Of a stretch of DNA of 64,000 nt, positions 1 to 14,300 are shown one piece after another; within the stretch, counting starts at the first letter, position 1, and every line of letters starts with the position of its first letter. The position numbers and the translations under genes are program-made. The DNA comes from Apostichopus japonicus (Eukaryota > Echinodermata > Holothuroidea > Aspidochirotida > Stichopodidae), in the NCBI RefSeq assembly GCF_037975245.1, contig NC_092572.1, forward strand, positions 6,155,501 to 6,219,500. The letters run 5' to 3'. The notes beneath the pieces are model-generated. The model saw nothing but the letters and a program-made list of their open reading frames with translations. It was not told the origin of the DNA and ran no database searches.

Positions 1-592
1 TCAAGTAAATTATAATCTGTGGAGATCTAAGGGACCTGTCTTTTCCTCAGAAATTTTTTTTGGGGGGGGGAGGGGGGTACAGCAAACTTCATTTGGGGGG
101 CACCGAACATTGCTGACGGGTACATGACCACCCCATTGACCTCACCCCTTGGCGGCACCTCTCTACACGTCATTGAGTCTAGGTGCACGGTGTCTTTTCC
201 ATATAACTTAATACACTGAATGATGAAGGTGATACTCGAGAACATGGTGGCCAATTGGCTAAGGCATCGGACTTGTGATCCAAAGATTGCTGGTTCGATT
301 CCTGCCTAGTTCATTACATTGTGTCCTTGGGCAAGATGCTTTATCTCACTTGCCTCTCTCCCTCCACCCAGGGGTTAAATGGGTACCTGTGAGGTAACTT
401 GTCATTGGGCGCAGTATATAACTGCTGCCGACTGGAGGGATTGTCTCTGGGACAGGTTATCATTGACCAGGGGTAATATAACGTCTGTAAAGCGCTTTGA
501 GACCTATCGCTGGTATAAAGCACTATATAAAAATCAAATATTATTATTATTATTACTGTAGGATTCTATAAATGATCCAACCTTGTACTTAC
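1..592. other. Intron with a SINE; no exon seen
   Basis: This stretch is downstream of the last placed exon. It holds the SINE at 244-556 and a G-rich tract near 61-110. I see no further EGF, Ig or FN3 exon. Confidence 0.6.
244..556 (+). mobile_element. tRNA-derived SINE, family A
   Basis: A box TGGCCAATTGG at 248-258 and B box GGTTCGATTCC at 292-302 form a tRNA-like head. A body with CTTGGGCAAGATGCTTTATC and GTAAAGCGCTTTGAGACC follows, ending in (TTA)n. A headless copy lies at 54253-54488 and related bodies at 39236 and 43213. The TSD was not resolved. Confidence 0.8.
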
Positions 593-730
593 TTGCTACT
601 GTAATATTAAGCTCTGCAAACCTGCCATTGACACCACAGTAGTAGGAGCCAGCATCAGATGGCTGGATGTCACTCAGTGTAAGCCCCATGGAGTTCTCAG
701 AGAAATGATGCACATAGATTCGGTTATGTT
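593..730 (-). CDS. Exon 54: C-terminal half of Ig domain 5 (last exon in window)
   Basis: Contains [18 protein letters not shown] and [12 protein letters not shown]. Acceptor CTCACAG, donor GTAAGT, phase 1-1. Because this exon ends in an open phase with a good donor, the gene must continue to the left of the window. Confidence 0.88.
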
Positions 731-3700
731 CTGTGAGAGTAAAACCAGATGTGAGTAATAAATATAAGAGATAGACAGACACTTCACCAGAGAAAGAAAC
801 CCGATACAGATAGTCAGGTAGTAGTACATTAAAAAGAGATGTAAAGGTCGGTGTGCAGCCAGAACAGTGAAATTGGACGTCTTAAAGTCTTTCTTTCTTC
901 TCTCCATCCCTTGTCTATTAATCCTCTTTCATCTTTTTCTTTGTGTTCACCATGCTCATTAACCTGTCTGTATATATGTGCGTGTTTTTGTCCCTTTTGT
1001 TACTGTTACTTGTCATTTAGCCTTTGAAGAAGATCCTGCTAGGATTGAAACATCAGGCCAACTTACTTTTACACCTTCTCCTACACAGGCTCTCTAGTGG
1101 ATATATCCACTAAGCAGTTTGCTAACAGTTTTATTTTATTTTGTCTTAAAGACTATTAAGATATGTCAAACTTGTTCAAGGAGAAAGTAGAGAAACTCTG
1201 TGCGCTTTGTTTTGCCAATGATAATTTTCATAACATTTATCATTTAACTATTTAAGCACTCTTACTATTCTTGATAGGAATTCTGGGCCCATGAGGTGAC
1301 ATCCAGCTTGGCAGAAGAGGTAGAGCGCCCTCAGCGGCTTCTACGATACAGAGGAAGGTCATCTCTGAACCGACTGGAAGACCGATACCAGTCTCTGGTA
1401 GGATGGTGATGTTAACTTCATACCGAGCAGCTGTATTTCAAAAGGAAAGCAGTAATTATAATCATCATACTAAAAATAATAACAATAAATAAGTTCTTAA
1501 TATAGGGCCAAATACCAAAAGGCCTCTAGGCACTTTACAAAACCTAACACAAATTTTAAAACAATAAAAAGACAGAGAAATCAAAGGAATAAAAAGTCTA
1601 GAAAACACATAAACACATGCATATAATCAATAGTTGAAGGAATAAGAGAAATAAAATATTCTTTTAAAATTACTTGAACTGTAAAGAAGCTTGCAAAGAA
1701 AACAATAACAGTATTGAATGGTACAATATTGTGTTCTGATTGCTTCAATAAAGGGAACTGCATTTCAAACTTTGAGAATTCCTTGCAAATAAACTTGTTT
1801 GCAATGGCTTACAGTAGTTAAGTGATAAAATTAATACCTTCATCAAAGGGGTGAAAGTACCAAAACCTTTCTTCTCAAATAATGGACAACAAATTAAAAA
1901 TATACATCAAACATAGGAACTGAGTAAATTTGACCAACGTTTGATATTCTGGTGATGCAAAACGTTTAAACAGTATTTAGATGACTGGAAAATTATAAAA
2001 CAAGAAAAGGTTCAAAATGATCAACAGGTTCAATTTTGAGTGTGTGTGATTTCTTCTTACCTATTTGCAAGACGTATGGGGACACCTCTTTGCCAACTTG
2101 ACACATGTAGCGTCCCACATCTTCCGGCTGTACATTGTTAATGTGTAGACGGCTAGCGCCGGCCTCAACGTCTTCCACAAATACCCTTGTAGATACTAAA
2201 GACCACAAAACGGGAAGAAAGGAGGGAAAAAAGCAGTCAGATCAGGATAAAAAATGACAAACTATGTGACAAAATGAAAGCAGTATTGCTTTATGTGAAA
2301 CAATGTAACCTTGTAGCTGTAGTTGAATGCAGCAGGCAGGCCTCTTCATAATGTATCCACATAACTCTTGGCTGTTGCTGAATATGGCAGGCAGGCCACT
2401 TCATAACGAATCCACTACCACCCCTACATTTCCCAATTTCACCACTTCATGTGAATTGTGACACAAACTGAATACAGAATATATAAAAAAAAAAATTCAA
2501 ACGTAACTGAAAAAATACAGAGCGATGAAAACCATGCCTTCCAGGATCAGTTGTGTCACTACTAAGGATTGAACCTACTGCTGAAGTAATCTACTAGTCA
2601 ACACCTCCCATCACTAAAAAGGATTAAACCCACTGCTGAAGTAATATATTAGTCGACGCCCCATTCACTAAAAAGGATTAAACCTACTGCAGAAGTAATC
2701 TATTAGTCAACACCCACCATCACTAAATAGGATTAAACCTACTGAAGTAATCTACTAGTCAACGCCTCCCCATCAAACTTCTTGTCAATGCTGAATATGA
2801 AAAGGAGGATAGGAACAATCTGCAGTACAGATCAATCTGAACAATCAGGCCAAATTGTCAAAGATAAAATTTTCATTGCAATGTTTTTTTCATTCTAGTT
2901 TCATGTGTTTTGTATTTTTATTTATTTATTTTTGGGGTTGGTAACATACAACATAATAAACAACTTGGTAACCTATATATTAGCTGAAGGTCTTATTTTG
3001 GAGAAAAATATTTGTTAAGGAATTAATGATCTTCAGAGCTATTTCACAACTCTGTGATACTCATTCAAATCACACACATGATGCTTTATCCTTCTATTGT
3101 TTGGCATATCTACTGATTGGACAACATAGTTCTTAGTTCTAACATCGATACATACCTTATGTATATTTATATACAGTTCATTCAACCATTCTCTAAGCAT
3201 GAACGTTCCTTAAATTCTTTAACCTACCTACTCCCTGCCCATAAATCCTCTGAGAGTCTGGCCCAACCCAGGTAGGGTACGTCGGTGGTTCAATGACATT
3301 GGTTACACATATGAGGGTCACGTTGAGTCCCAGCTGAGGCAGGCCGCCAAACTCTGGTGTTATGGTGACATCAACATCAGCTGCATTAAAGGACAGAAAT
3401 TATATATCGAAAAATTATTGTAAATGTTTACTTATACATTATGCGCCATTCAAAACCAAAGAGAAAAACAAAGAGGGAAATTAAACCACTCCTAAAACCA
3501 GAAAATTTACTTTTTTTGAGACCGAGCGAGTATTGCAACTTACGGAAAATGGTGTCGCAGTTTTGACCGGTATATGGAGGGAGACATTCGCACTCTGATC
3601 TCTCGTTGCAGAAACTGTAGGTCGGACAATCATCTTCAGACTGACAAGCTAAAAATTGAAGAAAAATATATAATGTCAAAGAAAAAATCCTTTTCATCCA

Positions 3701-6700
3701 TTTGATTATTTCAAGGCCAGTATCCACTAATCCACAAAACTATGCTGATTCTGTATGTCACCCTTAAAAGAACAAAGAAACTACTTTTACTTCCTTTTTG
3801 TTTATTTTTTACTTGGGTTCTTCAATTTAAGATAATAATGGGAAAGTAACTGTAAAGGGGTTGGTTGAAGAGCTCAATGAGCTTGGAATGATGGTATAAT
3901 GGATAAAAGTTGTCATGTAGTTTTGGGCTCAGAAAGCCTGGAAATGAATAAAACAATATAATTACTATCTATCGTTAAATAGTTAAGGGTCACTCTCTTC
4001 TTAGTTAAGGAAGTAGTTGGCTCAATCAGGGTTTGAACCATTACACTACCGATTACAGAATGGCAATCTATAAAGAAACTGTGAAAAGAAAATTATCCAT
4101 TTTAATAATCTTTGACTTTTCCTTTGATCAAGTTTTGTTCTTCTTTCTGAAATTCCTTCTTTTTTTTATTTTATTTTATTTTTCTTTCTTCTGATGACCA
4201 GCTTGATTTTGTTATTCTTTCTGAAATTCCTTTTTTATTCTTTTCTTTTCATTTCTTCTTTTTGATCACCAACTTGATTTTTGTTCTTCTTTCTGAAATT
4301 CCTTCTTTTTTTTATATTTTATTTTCTTTTCGATCACCAACTTGATTTTTTTTTTCTTCCGTTCCTCTCGTTCCCCATTGTCTTGTATTGTCTCTTTACC
4401 GTTTGATTCGCTCGGAGGTTCCGGCAGCCGAATGCAGCCTTCCTCTGGCATACTGAGACATGTCTCCCTCAGAATGTTGATATCTTTCCAGTTGAAAAAG
4501 TCGCGCAGGGCTCGCATGAACTCCTGACAGCCATCCAGGGCTTGCAGGCAGTCTTGTCTACAGACGTTCAACTCCACTGCGGGACAAGGTGGGTACAGAA
4601 AGTAACACATGGTCAGGGTGGCTGTGTTACTACAGCCAGCCAGCTGGTGGTTGATGACGGCAGCGATCAACTCCGTGGCGTTGGCGTAGTTCGTCAGGGC
4701 GTTGGGAAAGTACGTCAGGTTGTACGGCAAGACGTCGTTGCAAATTGTGCTGTTGAGTAATTCACAAAATTGAAAGCCGGGTGTGGTATCAGGAGACTGT
4801 GTATTATCTAAGATGTCGATTCCCAAGGTTGTAGTAGGCATGACTGCTGGGCTAGGTGTGGTAGTAGAGTGCTCATAGTAATAAGGTTCACTGGAGCTGG
4901 TGACTGTAAGTGCAATGGGAATTAACAAGAAATACGTTTAACTGTTGATGACGAAAGACAGTTCAGATGAGCCCTGCTGAAAAGATGGATATACACACAG
5001 AATCTATGAACCCCCAAAAAAATAAGGTGAATTTCTCAATTTCTAAGCCTGCTCTTTATTTGTAACAATCAAATTTGTAACCAGTTCTCTGCTTCTGATA
5101 TTCTCTTCATGAAAGCAGAAAGAATCAACCTAAAATATGGACTCTTGTATGGGATAATGAACTGAATTTGCAGTAAAGAACTGTATCACATGATACCTTT
5201 AAAGGCATTGACGGCTCGCCCCAAACCGTGTGCGGCCATCTGAAAAAGTCAACTTTCCGTTGCTTGCAAGTGACTTTTTGTTCGTGTGGCTACAAAATGC
5301 AGACAGTAAGTAATGAAATGTGATACCTTGTTATCTTTAGCTAGACCCCAGATGTCCATCACTGTATTGTTTGTACACTGTGCTGTGGGTATTGACCGCA
5401 GCTGCTTGTACTGACTTGTACACTAGTGTCTAATTACCGATGGTAGCAAGCTGCGTGTGTGTAATATCTGGGATAGATGGTGGTGTATAACAGTTCTGTT
5501 ACACCTCACTCGAAACTAGGTCAGATTACCGGCATTACACGTTTCTTTTTGCGCGAGTTTTCACACCTTTTAATGTTAATATTAGTGTAACTTACTTTCT
5601 TGGTAAATCTCTATCTGGATAGTTAGGATCTCCTGTAGATGGTCACTCTGGCAGCTGTAATTTCCCTCGTCCCGATAGGACAGTTCCTCGACGACCAATC
5701 TGGTGATGCCCTGGCCCAGAATCTCGCTGTAACGATTCAGTCGGATTTGCAGGTCACCTGAATATTAACAAAATTCATGAAGAAAATATAAAAAAATAGT
5801 TGCAGTTTGTCTTCTTTTTTTTTTTAAATCGTAGATTAGTGTATTATCATTTTTTGCTCCTATATTTCTTTGTTAATATCCTGAGGCATGGTATGAAGGA
5901 ATAGTCTGAGACTCTGCGTTGTTCACATTCAAATATCAAGAAGGAATGACTAGACCAGAGAAGATGGAATATTCAGTAGATTTGTCTAATCGGTGGTTAA
6001 TTTTGGATTTCTTGATGACAGTGTAAACATACACTAATGTGACCAAAGTAAAGAAAACAAACAAACGATTCACAATTAATTTCATATTGAAAGAGGATTA
6101 ATAATTACATCCTTATTTCTTTGTTATTGCATTCCTGTTTTCTTTTCTTTTTGACACAATTATACTCCCTTCTGGTAACTTGTGATTGTTGCACCAACCT
6201 TAAGTAAAAAATTAAACATTGTGGGCAAACTGCAGTCAGTAAACATCCTGGATTATAACACAATACACTTAGCAAGGTCTACATGTAGGAATAGGAGAAT
6301 GCAACATTAGTTTTAATAGTCTAATTTGAAATTTATAATTATATTTTCTTCTTCTTTTATACCACTGGGAGGAACATAAATATAATGTATTCATATATAT
6401 ATATACACATATATATATATATATATATATATATTGCTGCAATTGCAAATAACAAATATTAGAAGTAACAACCTCTTGTTGCAACTGGTGCTCTAATGAT
6501 GTCACCACTCGGTGTCCTCCAGACAGGTTGAGCACCGACTCGGCCGTACACGGTGCACAGGAACGAGATGGTGGATCCCACTGCAAAGTGTCCTTCTTCA
6601 CCGGTAATAATCAATCTTGCAACTATGGAATGATAACATGAATTCACCAGACATAACCATGTCTAGACTTAAGTCCAACAGTAAAAATTATGTCAATGAT

Positions 6701-9700
6701 TATGTGGAAGTGAAATTTGAATTGATTGACAACAAAATGAGACCCGAACAGACTAGAATAGAACAGAATGAAGCAGAACAAACCAAACATAGGATGGGAT
6801 TGCAGAAGAATAGAAAAATGTGTAATAAATCTTTTTGAATACAACATGGCTGGAAAATTTGTGCAAAAAACAACTAAACAATCCTGTTATAAATATAAAA
6901 TTCAGATTTTGGTAAAATTTTGCTTAAATTTGTAAACTATAGTTACTTGTGCCTATCAGAACAAATTTCTTTTTTTTAGATGTCCTTAATTAACAACCAT
7001 TGATTTATTGAATACATTTTTTAGGTATTGCAATTACTTATCTGGCAATAGTAAGAAGTCTTGTGCAAGCCCTTTACTCACAAGTGGTGTTGACTACTTG
7101 TTGAGTATCCATACTTAAATCTGTTTCATCTGGAATGTTGAGACAGCCTTAAGAATTATAGTAACTATGGAAAAAGCAACTACGGCAGTAGTAACTATGG
7201 AAAATGGTAAAATTTAAATGAGAAATGAGGAAAAAGGTAACTTACTTTGAATTTCACACGAGTCACCTTCGAATCCATCTAGGCAGAAACACTCACCCTC
7301 TGCACATTCACCTCCATTCAGGCAAGGCACAAGGCATTCTGTCAAACATGAATATTCATCACTTTGAATACATGAATACTAATCAAATTAATGAATATTA
7401 ATATTAACTTTTGCAAGATGCAAACATATAACAAGAAGGCAAAAGGATTGACATATTCACCGACTTGAGTGTTTATTGGATTCTAGGAAAATGTAACAAA
7501 GTAAAGCTGAGCATTTTATTAGTTATTTATTGCATTATTCAACTAAAATACAATTTACAATACATTATACCCACGTTCCAGACTAATCACCTTGAAAGGT
7601 GAAGAAGTGGGCAGTGGAGTAAAATGAACGGCAGTCTTACTTAATGGAGGATTTTCAAATGAAACCTTGCCAGTTACTTGCAGACTAGAGGTATTTGCTG
7701 TCACATAAGCACAGTCTCCTGCATACTTGTCCATTTATGTGTGTTAGGAGGTTCCTTGGTCAGTGGTGACCATGGCTACTGATTCTACTTGGCATATATT
7801 TATTCACGTACCCCTTTTCTCACCCGTCTTCAGTTACCTTCGTTTGGTCTTATAGAAGGTCTGCAGTGTCCAAGACTTTAAGGCGGTTTATATTACAAAA
7901 TTCATAACGTGATAAACTTGTATATACGTGACATTTTAAACATAATTTTGGATACTACATGATATTGACACCATGGATGTTACCTCTGATATATACCTCT
8001 ATTTATGCTACAACCCTGGTATTCAAACTGGGGGTCCCGCACCGTCCAACTTTACAGATTGGGGAAACTTTTGTAAGAAAAAAAAAACGGTTGATATATT
8101 TAGCAATCTTGACGATAGATTACTTCAAAATATTAAAATCAGCCTCCGATATGCAGACTCTTTCCCTGAGGGTGGTCAAGATGATGGAGATAAAAAATTG
8201 GGGTCACCGAGGGTAACGGCTTGATTACCAGGGTGCTATAGGATAACAAAGAGATGAAATAATGTATTCCAGTATTTTAAAAAAGTCTGTTTGGTGGTTC
8301 CTCTGAATTAAAATGTACAAGAAGGTTGGTCAATACCTGGGATTTGGCAGAATGGTCCTCTGAAACCATTGATACATTGACAGACACCATCGTCACAGTA
8401 CCCTCCATTCTGACATTCCTGAAGGCAAGCTGCAGAGTGTGAAAAACAAAACGTATCAACAATATTGCATTTGCTAGCTATCTTTTTCCTTTTTTAGTTT
8501 GCTCTTCTACTTGGTTTGGCTTTTTGCATCTTCTGGTTTTTTTCAGAATACATTGTAAATATTGATAGCAATATACACATATATGTCTTTACATAAGTTT
8601 GTTATTATGGCAAAAGACTTGACAAGAAATGATGGCTAAAAACAAATTTAAGAAAATAGCAATATACATACCCCCCCCCCCAAAAAAAAATTCCTAATTT
8701 GTGTGTCCTCAAATTATATACGATACCGCTCTCCCGAAACCGAGAAAGATAAAATGTAAAACATGAACTACACATTCGGCCAAGGCCTTTTAAGATTGAG
8801 AATTTGCATGCCACATCTCGACTCAGTTTTTAAATCCTAAAAGTACCGACTCAGCAGTTCAGCAGTACAAAGAATGAAACCAAGAAACGATACCATAGAC
8901 CAAGCTAAAACACATCATGAAAACACCCCTGACTGGGGGCAAACAGGATGTGACCAATCCCAGAGGGTTAAAGGCAGGAACAGACTCACATATAAAATTC
9001 TGAGAAAATACATTTATAGTGCAAGCAGTGCCTTGTGAAAACCACAAAACCTTTCACAGTTCTGAAACAGACTTGTGCAATACACAAGTCACAGTAACAA
9101 ATATGACCAGATTATGGCACAAGTCCTAGCTAGAGATAGAGGCTAGGTAGAATTCTGAATCTGAGAAAATACTTTTATAGTGCGAGCAGTGCCTTGTGAA
9201 AACCACAAAACCTTTCAGTTCTGAAACAGACTTGTGCAATACACAAGTCACAGTAACAAAAATGACCAGATTATGGCACAAGTCCTAGCTAGAGATAGAG
9301 GCTAGGTAGAATTCTGGGTGATCATATTCCTCTAGTTTGGTGGTACACTTCTGGAGTTGAGGGCGGTTGGCACGAGAAAATGTGTTAATAAATTGTCCAC
9401 AAGGCCTGGGTTCCAAAAGCAAGTCTGAAAACTACTCACATCTGCTTTGGCAGTTGAGTCCTTCATAACCTTCAGCACAAAGGCAAATACCACTGTCTGT
9501 GTCACATGTGCCAAAATTTTCACAAGGAAAGGGACACATAATAGACGGAGCTGCAGCAGGTGATTTAAAAGAAATATGTTAATTTAATTGTAGTTGAATT
9601 TGAATTTGTATATAATTGGCTAGAATCGTATTCAAGGTATTGACTTTTCTGACAGGCATGTTGTTTATTTTAATTCACATTAATCAGTCAATCAATTACC

Positions 9701-10761
9701 TATTATTCTTACAACCGAAACTTAGGATATTTTACTTTTGCTAATACAAATAATTCTGAATGATGGAGATACTCAAAAATGTAAACTACACAGGAGGCTT
9801 CTACAGCTTGCTCACACGAGTAAATGTACTCCCTAAAAATAATGCAAGGATCCCCAATACACAACATATACATATATATATATACAATATAACCAGGAAT
9901 CATAGCACAGTTCCATTCTACCCAATCTGGAAAGTGGTACAGGGAAGGGAAAATATTTACAGACATTAAGGAGTATATAAGTAGGCAATTTAAAGCCATA
10001 ACTGAGGTCAAATTTTTCCACTTTGGCAGTCAACTGCTTGTTGAAGTTCAAGCATGGGATAACCATAGTTCTCAAACTTTTTTCAAATTTCTCCTTCCTG
10101 GGACAAAATAATGTCATAAAAATTATATAATCATATTAAAATTATCAACAGAAAAGCTGAAGGGAGTAAAATACAATGGCCTTCAACACTAGCAGAGCTA
10201 AGGACAACATTTCTGACCAAAAAAGTAATAATGTATAAATGTAAGCATTTTCAGAACAAGAACTATTAAACTTTGCCAGACTTTTCTTACGTTCGATTCC
10301 GCAGTATTTGCCTCCGTATCCAGGTAGGCATATGCAGTAACCGTCAATACAGGTTCCCCCGTTAGCACAGTCAAACATGCAATCACCCTCTACATAAAAA
10401 GGAATCAGATTATAGTTGTAAATAAATGGGAGGGGGAGGGGGAGGGGGAGGGGGAGGGGGAGGGGGAGGGGGAGGGGGAGGGGGAGGGGGAGGGGGAGGG
10501 GGAGGGGGGCATGACTATCACGTAATTTAATTTATTATATGAGTTATATACAGAAAGAGGTATGGGAGAGATGGGGGATAGGGGGGAATGACTAACACAT
10601 AATTTAAGTATACAAGTTAAATACAGAAAGAGGTAAGGGGGGGGGGGAGATTTCTTACCAATTTTATTTTATACCATTATTACTTGCTTTCATATGCCAG
10701 TAGCAAACACTAGGAATGAATTATTGTCGGCATTATTATGGACATAAATTTAGGTTTCAGA

Positions 10762-10792
<31 letters not shown>

Positions 10793-11279
10793 TTTTTTTA
10801 TTGTCATCTTTAATGATGGACTTGGAATGACATAATGCTATGAAGGTACTTCGCACATGGTTTTTCATTTGGTGTATTGGCACTTATTATGATCTATTTA
10901 TGAATATTCATGGCCCTAACCTCCAGGTAAGGGCACTTCACAGTGATCTCCGGTAAAACCAGCAGTACAAACACACTCCCCTTCGATGCAGTAACCACTG
11001 TTCATACAAGCAGGATCACATACTGGTACTGCGAGACGAATGGATCAGTTCAGGGATGAACGTAAATATAATGAAAGATCGAAGAATTAATTAAAACAAG
11101 TAATTAAACAAGAAGATATTATAGTTATATATGTAAAAAGACAGAAGATAAAGTAAAAAGATAATTAATTTTTAACTCAAAATGAAGAGAGAAAAATAAA
11201 ACAGAACATGATGCCAAATGAAGCTCAAATTGGTTCAAATCCAAGATTGTGCACCATACATAAACCAAGATTTAAATGA

Positions 11280-11329
<50 letters not shown>

Positions 11330-14300
11330 GGATATGCTGGGTGGCACTGCCCAGCCCAGCACTAAAAATTACCGCCCAGCACTGTCTTAAAAATCATGAA
11401 TCCCGCCCAGCACTATTTTCATCTAACATCCCGACATTCCTAACAATATATTTCACCAAAAAAAAAAAAAATGTAAATTGTTAGCAAAACTAGTGTATGT
11501 AGCTACACAAGTGCCAGCATTTGGCATCTGAGCATCTTCCAATATCGAAGGGGAGGGGACACCTCCTCCCCCTTAGACCCCTCCCACAGGACGGCGATCA
11601 GTATACATGGCACACAGGAAATCCTGGGCACATCCCTGATATATATATATGCTTACTAAGTTCAATACCATACATAATCTAATACTTAATGAGTACATAT
11701 AAATATATACATACATACACACATACTTAATACGTACAATTCCATACATGATCCAAGATTTAAATGAGTACATATATACCTACATACATACTTACTTAGT
11801 ACAATACCAGCATAGTGCCCATCTACCGTGCAGTTGTATGTTCCGGCCAGATCCTGTGTAAATTTCTCAATGGACAACCTTGACACGGTAGGACTCACAA
11901 GCTGTATGACTGGGACATTAGCTGCGCCTAACAATGACAAATGCAGAGGAGAGGATACACTCAAAATAGTATCACGTAAGACTAGTAATCTGGATTAACA
12001 TAGATCTTCTAGTAAACTATAACGTTTGTGCAGCAATCATACAACAACAAAAACATCATTTGGCAAGAGGTCACACTGAAGTGACTAGCAGCCACAAACA
12101 TAAGTGAGTAGAAGTGACAGAGACTGACCAGGAGTAATTAAAGTCAAAGTGACCTGAAGTGGTTACTACATAGTAAACTCAACTGAACTGATAGACTCAT
12201 GAAACACTCATGAAACATGAAACACTCATGAATCATGAAAGACTCACAATGCTACTGATAAATCTCAGTATAACGGAAGATGGCCACACTCGTCTTACCT
12301 ACAATATTGTCGAATAGATCTTGGGCAGGATAGACCCACTGTACTGAAGGTAAGGATGCTCCTGCATACCACCCAACCACTTCACAGAACATGGTTAGCT
12401 GGCTACCGATGGTGAGAGGTTGATCAGGAACAGATATACGAATTGAAAATTGAGGTCCGACTGAAAGGGAAGACGTAGAAGCAACATAAAATGTATCAAA
12501 ATGTGAAAAATAAAATCAATTAATCACTTCCCTCATTGTTCCCTCCACTGTTATTTTTCAACATTATTCTATTTTTATTTTCATGAATGATTTTTAGGAG
12601 GATATTTTCTTTGCAATCATGTTTTGCAAAAGTATGATGTGAAGAATGTTATCAAAATAATTGATATTGCCAGGAGTGTGCAAACAGATGGTCATTGTTA
12701 TGTTAGTTATGTTTTACAGTAGGGAATGTCTCTTATTTACAGTGATCATTCAATGGGAAATGAAACTTACATTTCAATTCAAACAGAATTTGTTCTAACT
12801 TGTATTTTATTGCATATCCTTACAAGTAAGACATGGGACATCATCTAAACCATAGGCACTACACCATCAAGTATACTCACTTTTAATTTGGCAGTAGCTT
12901 CCCGTGAATCCACGCCTACACTGGCACTCACCGTCCACACAGAATCCATCATTTTCACATGGTCTGGCACAATAGGATCCTAAGCAATGATAAACACATG
13001 TTGAATGATAACAAACACAGAACGATTTATTGCAGTCAAAATGATGACATTGTGTCTCTTTTTTACTTGGTACAATCAGACTCCACTAGACCTCCACAGT
13101 CAGGAACAGATCCAGGAGGTTAAAAGGGTGTACACCCCCCCCCCCAATCCCTATTCAACCCTGCTCAAAAACATCAACGCAGTTATTGCAAACCCATGCG
13201 TAAATCAATGATGGAAAACTGACTGTGATATAATACTCAAATTTAAAAATAGTTATGCTGTATACCTCCAATTTCTGGTATGGTTGGCTGGCTATGCAGT
13301 CTAACTAGCTATGCAGTCTAACTGATTGTGCCGGTCTGACTGACTGAACCTGTCTAACTGACTGTGCCGGTCTAACTGACTGTGCCTTTCTGACTGACTG
13401 TACCTGTCTAACTGACTGTGCCGTTCTAACTGATTGTGCCGGTCTGACTGACTGTACCTGTCTAACTGACTGTGCCGGTCTAACTGACTGTGCCGGTCTT
13501 ACTGACTGTACCTGTCTAACTGACTGTGCCGGTCTAACTGATTGTGCCGGTCTGACTGACTGTACCTGTCTAACTGACTGTGCCATTCTAACTGATTGTG
13601 CCGGTCTGACTGACTGAACCTGTCTAACTGACTGTGCCGGTCTAACTGACTGTGCCGGTCTAACTGACTGTGCCTTTCTGACTGACTGTACCTGTCTAAC
13701 TGACTGTGCCGTTCTAACTGATTGTGCCGGTCTGACTGACTGTACCTGTCTAACTGACTGTGCTGGTCGAACTGACTGTGCCGGTCTAACTGACTGTGCC
13801 GGTCTAACCAATTGTGCCGGTCTAACCAAGTGTGTCGGTCTAACTGACTGTGCCGGTCTAACTGACTGTGCCGGTCTAACCAAGTGTGCCGGTCTAACCA
13901 AGTGTGTCGGTCTAACTGACTGTGCCGGTCTAACCAAGTGTGTTGGTCTGACTGACTCTGCAGGTTCTGACTGACTCTGCAGGTCTAACTGACTGTGCCG
14001 GTCTAACCAAGTGTGCCGGTCTAACCAAGTGTGTCGGTCTAACTGACTGTGCCGGTCTAACCAAGTGTGTTGGTCTGACTGACTGTGCAGGTTCTGACTG
14101 ACTCTGCAGGTCTAACTGACTGTGCCGGTCTAACTGACTGTGCCGGTCTAACTGACTGTGCCGGTCTGACTGACTGTGCCGGTCTGACTGACTGTGCCGG
14201 TCTGACTGACTGTGCCTGTCTTACTGACTGTGACGGTCTAACTGACTGTGTCATTTTAACTGACTGTGCCAGTCTAACTGACTGTGCCAGTTAAGTGCAC

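Noticed and set aside
248-302. tRNA gene call
   Set aside because: A and B boxes are those of a SINE head; the anticodon arm and acceptor stem do not fold and the body and tail are SINE-like. The same applies at 19643 and 43223.
7959-8224. Two overlapping plus-strand ORFs
   Set aside because: They cover the MITE-like repeat at 8014-8233 and have no known domain.
13305-13937. 210-codon minus-strand ORF of Q-S-V-R repeats
   Set aside because: Product of the 18-bp minisatellite, open in several frames on both strands.
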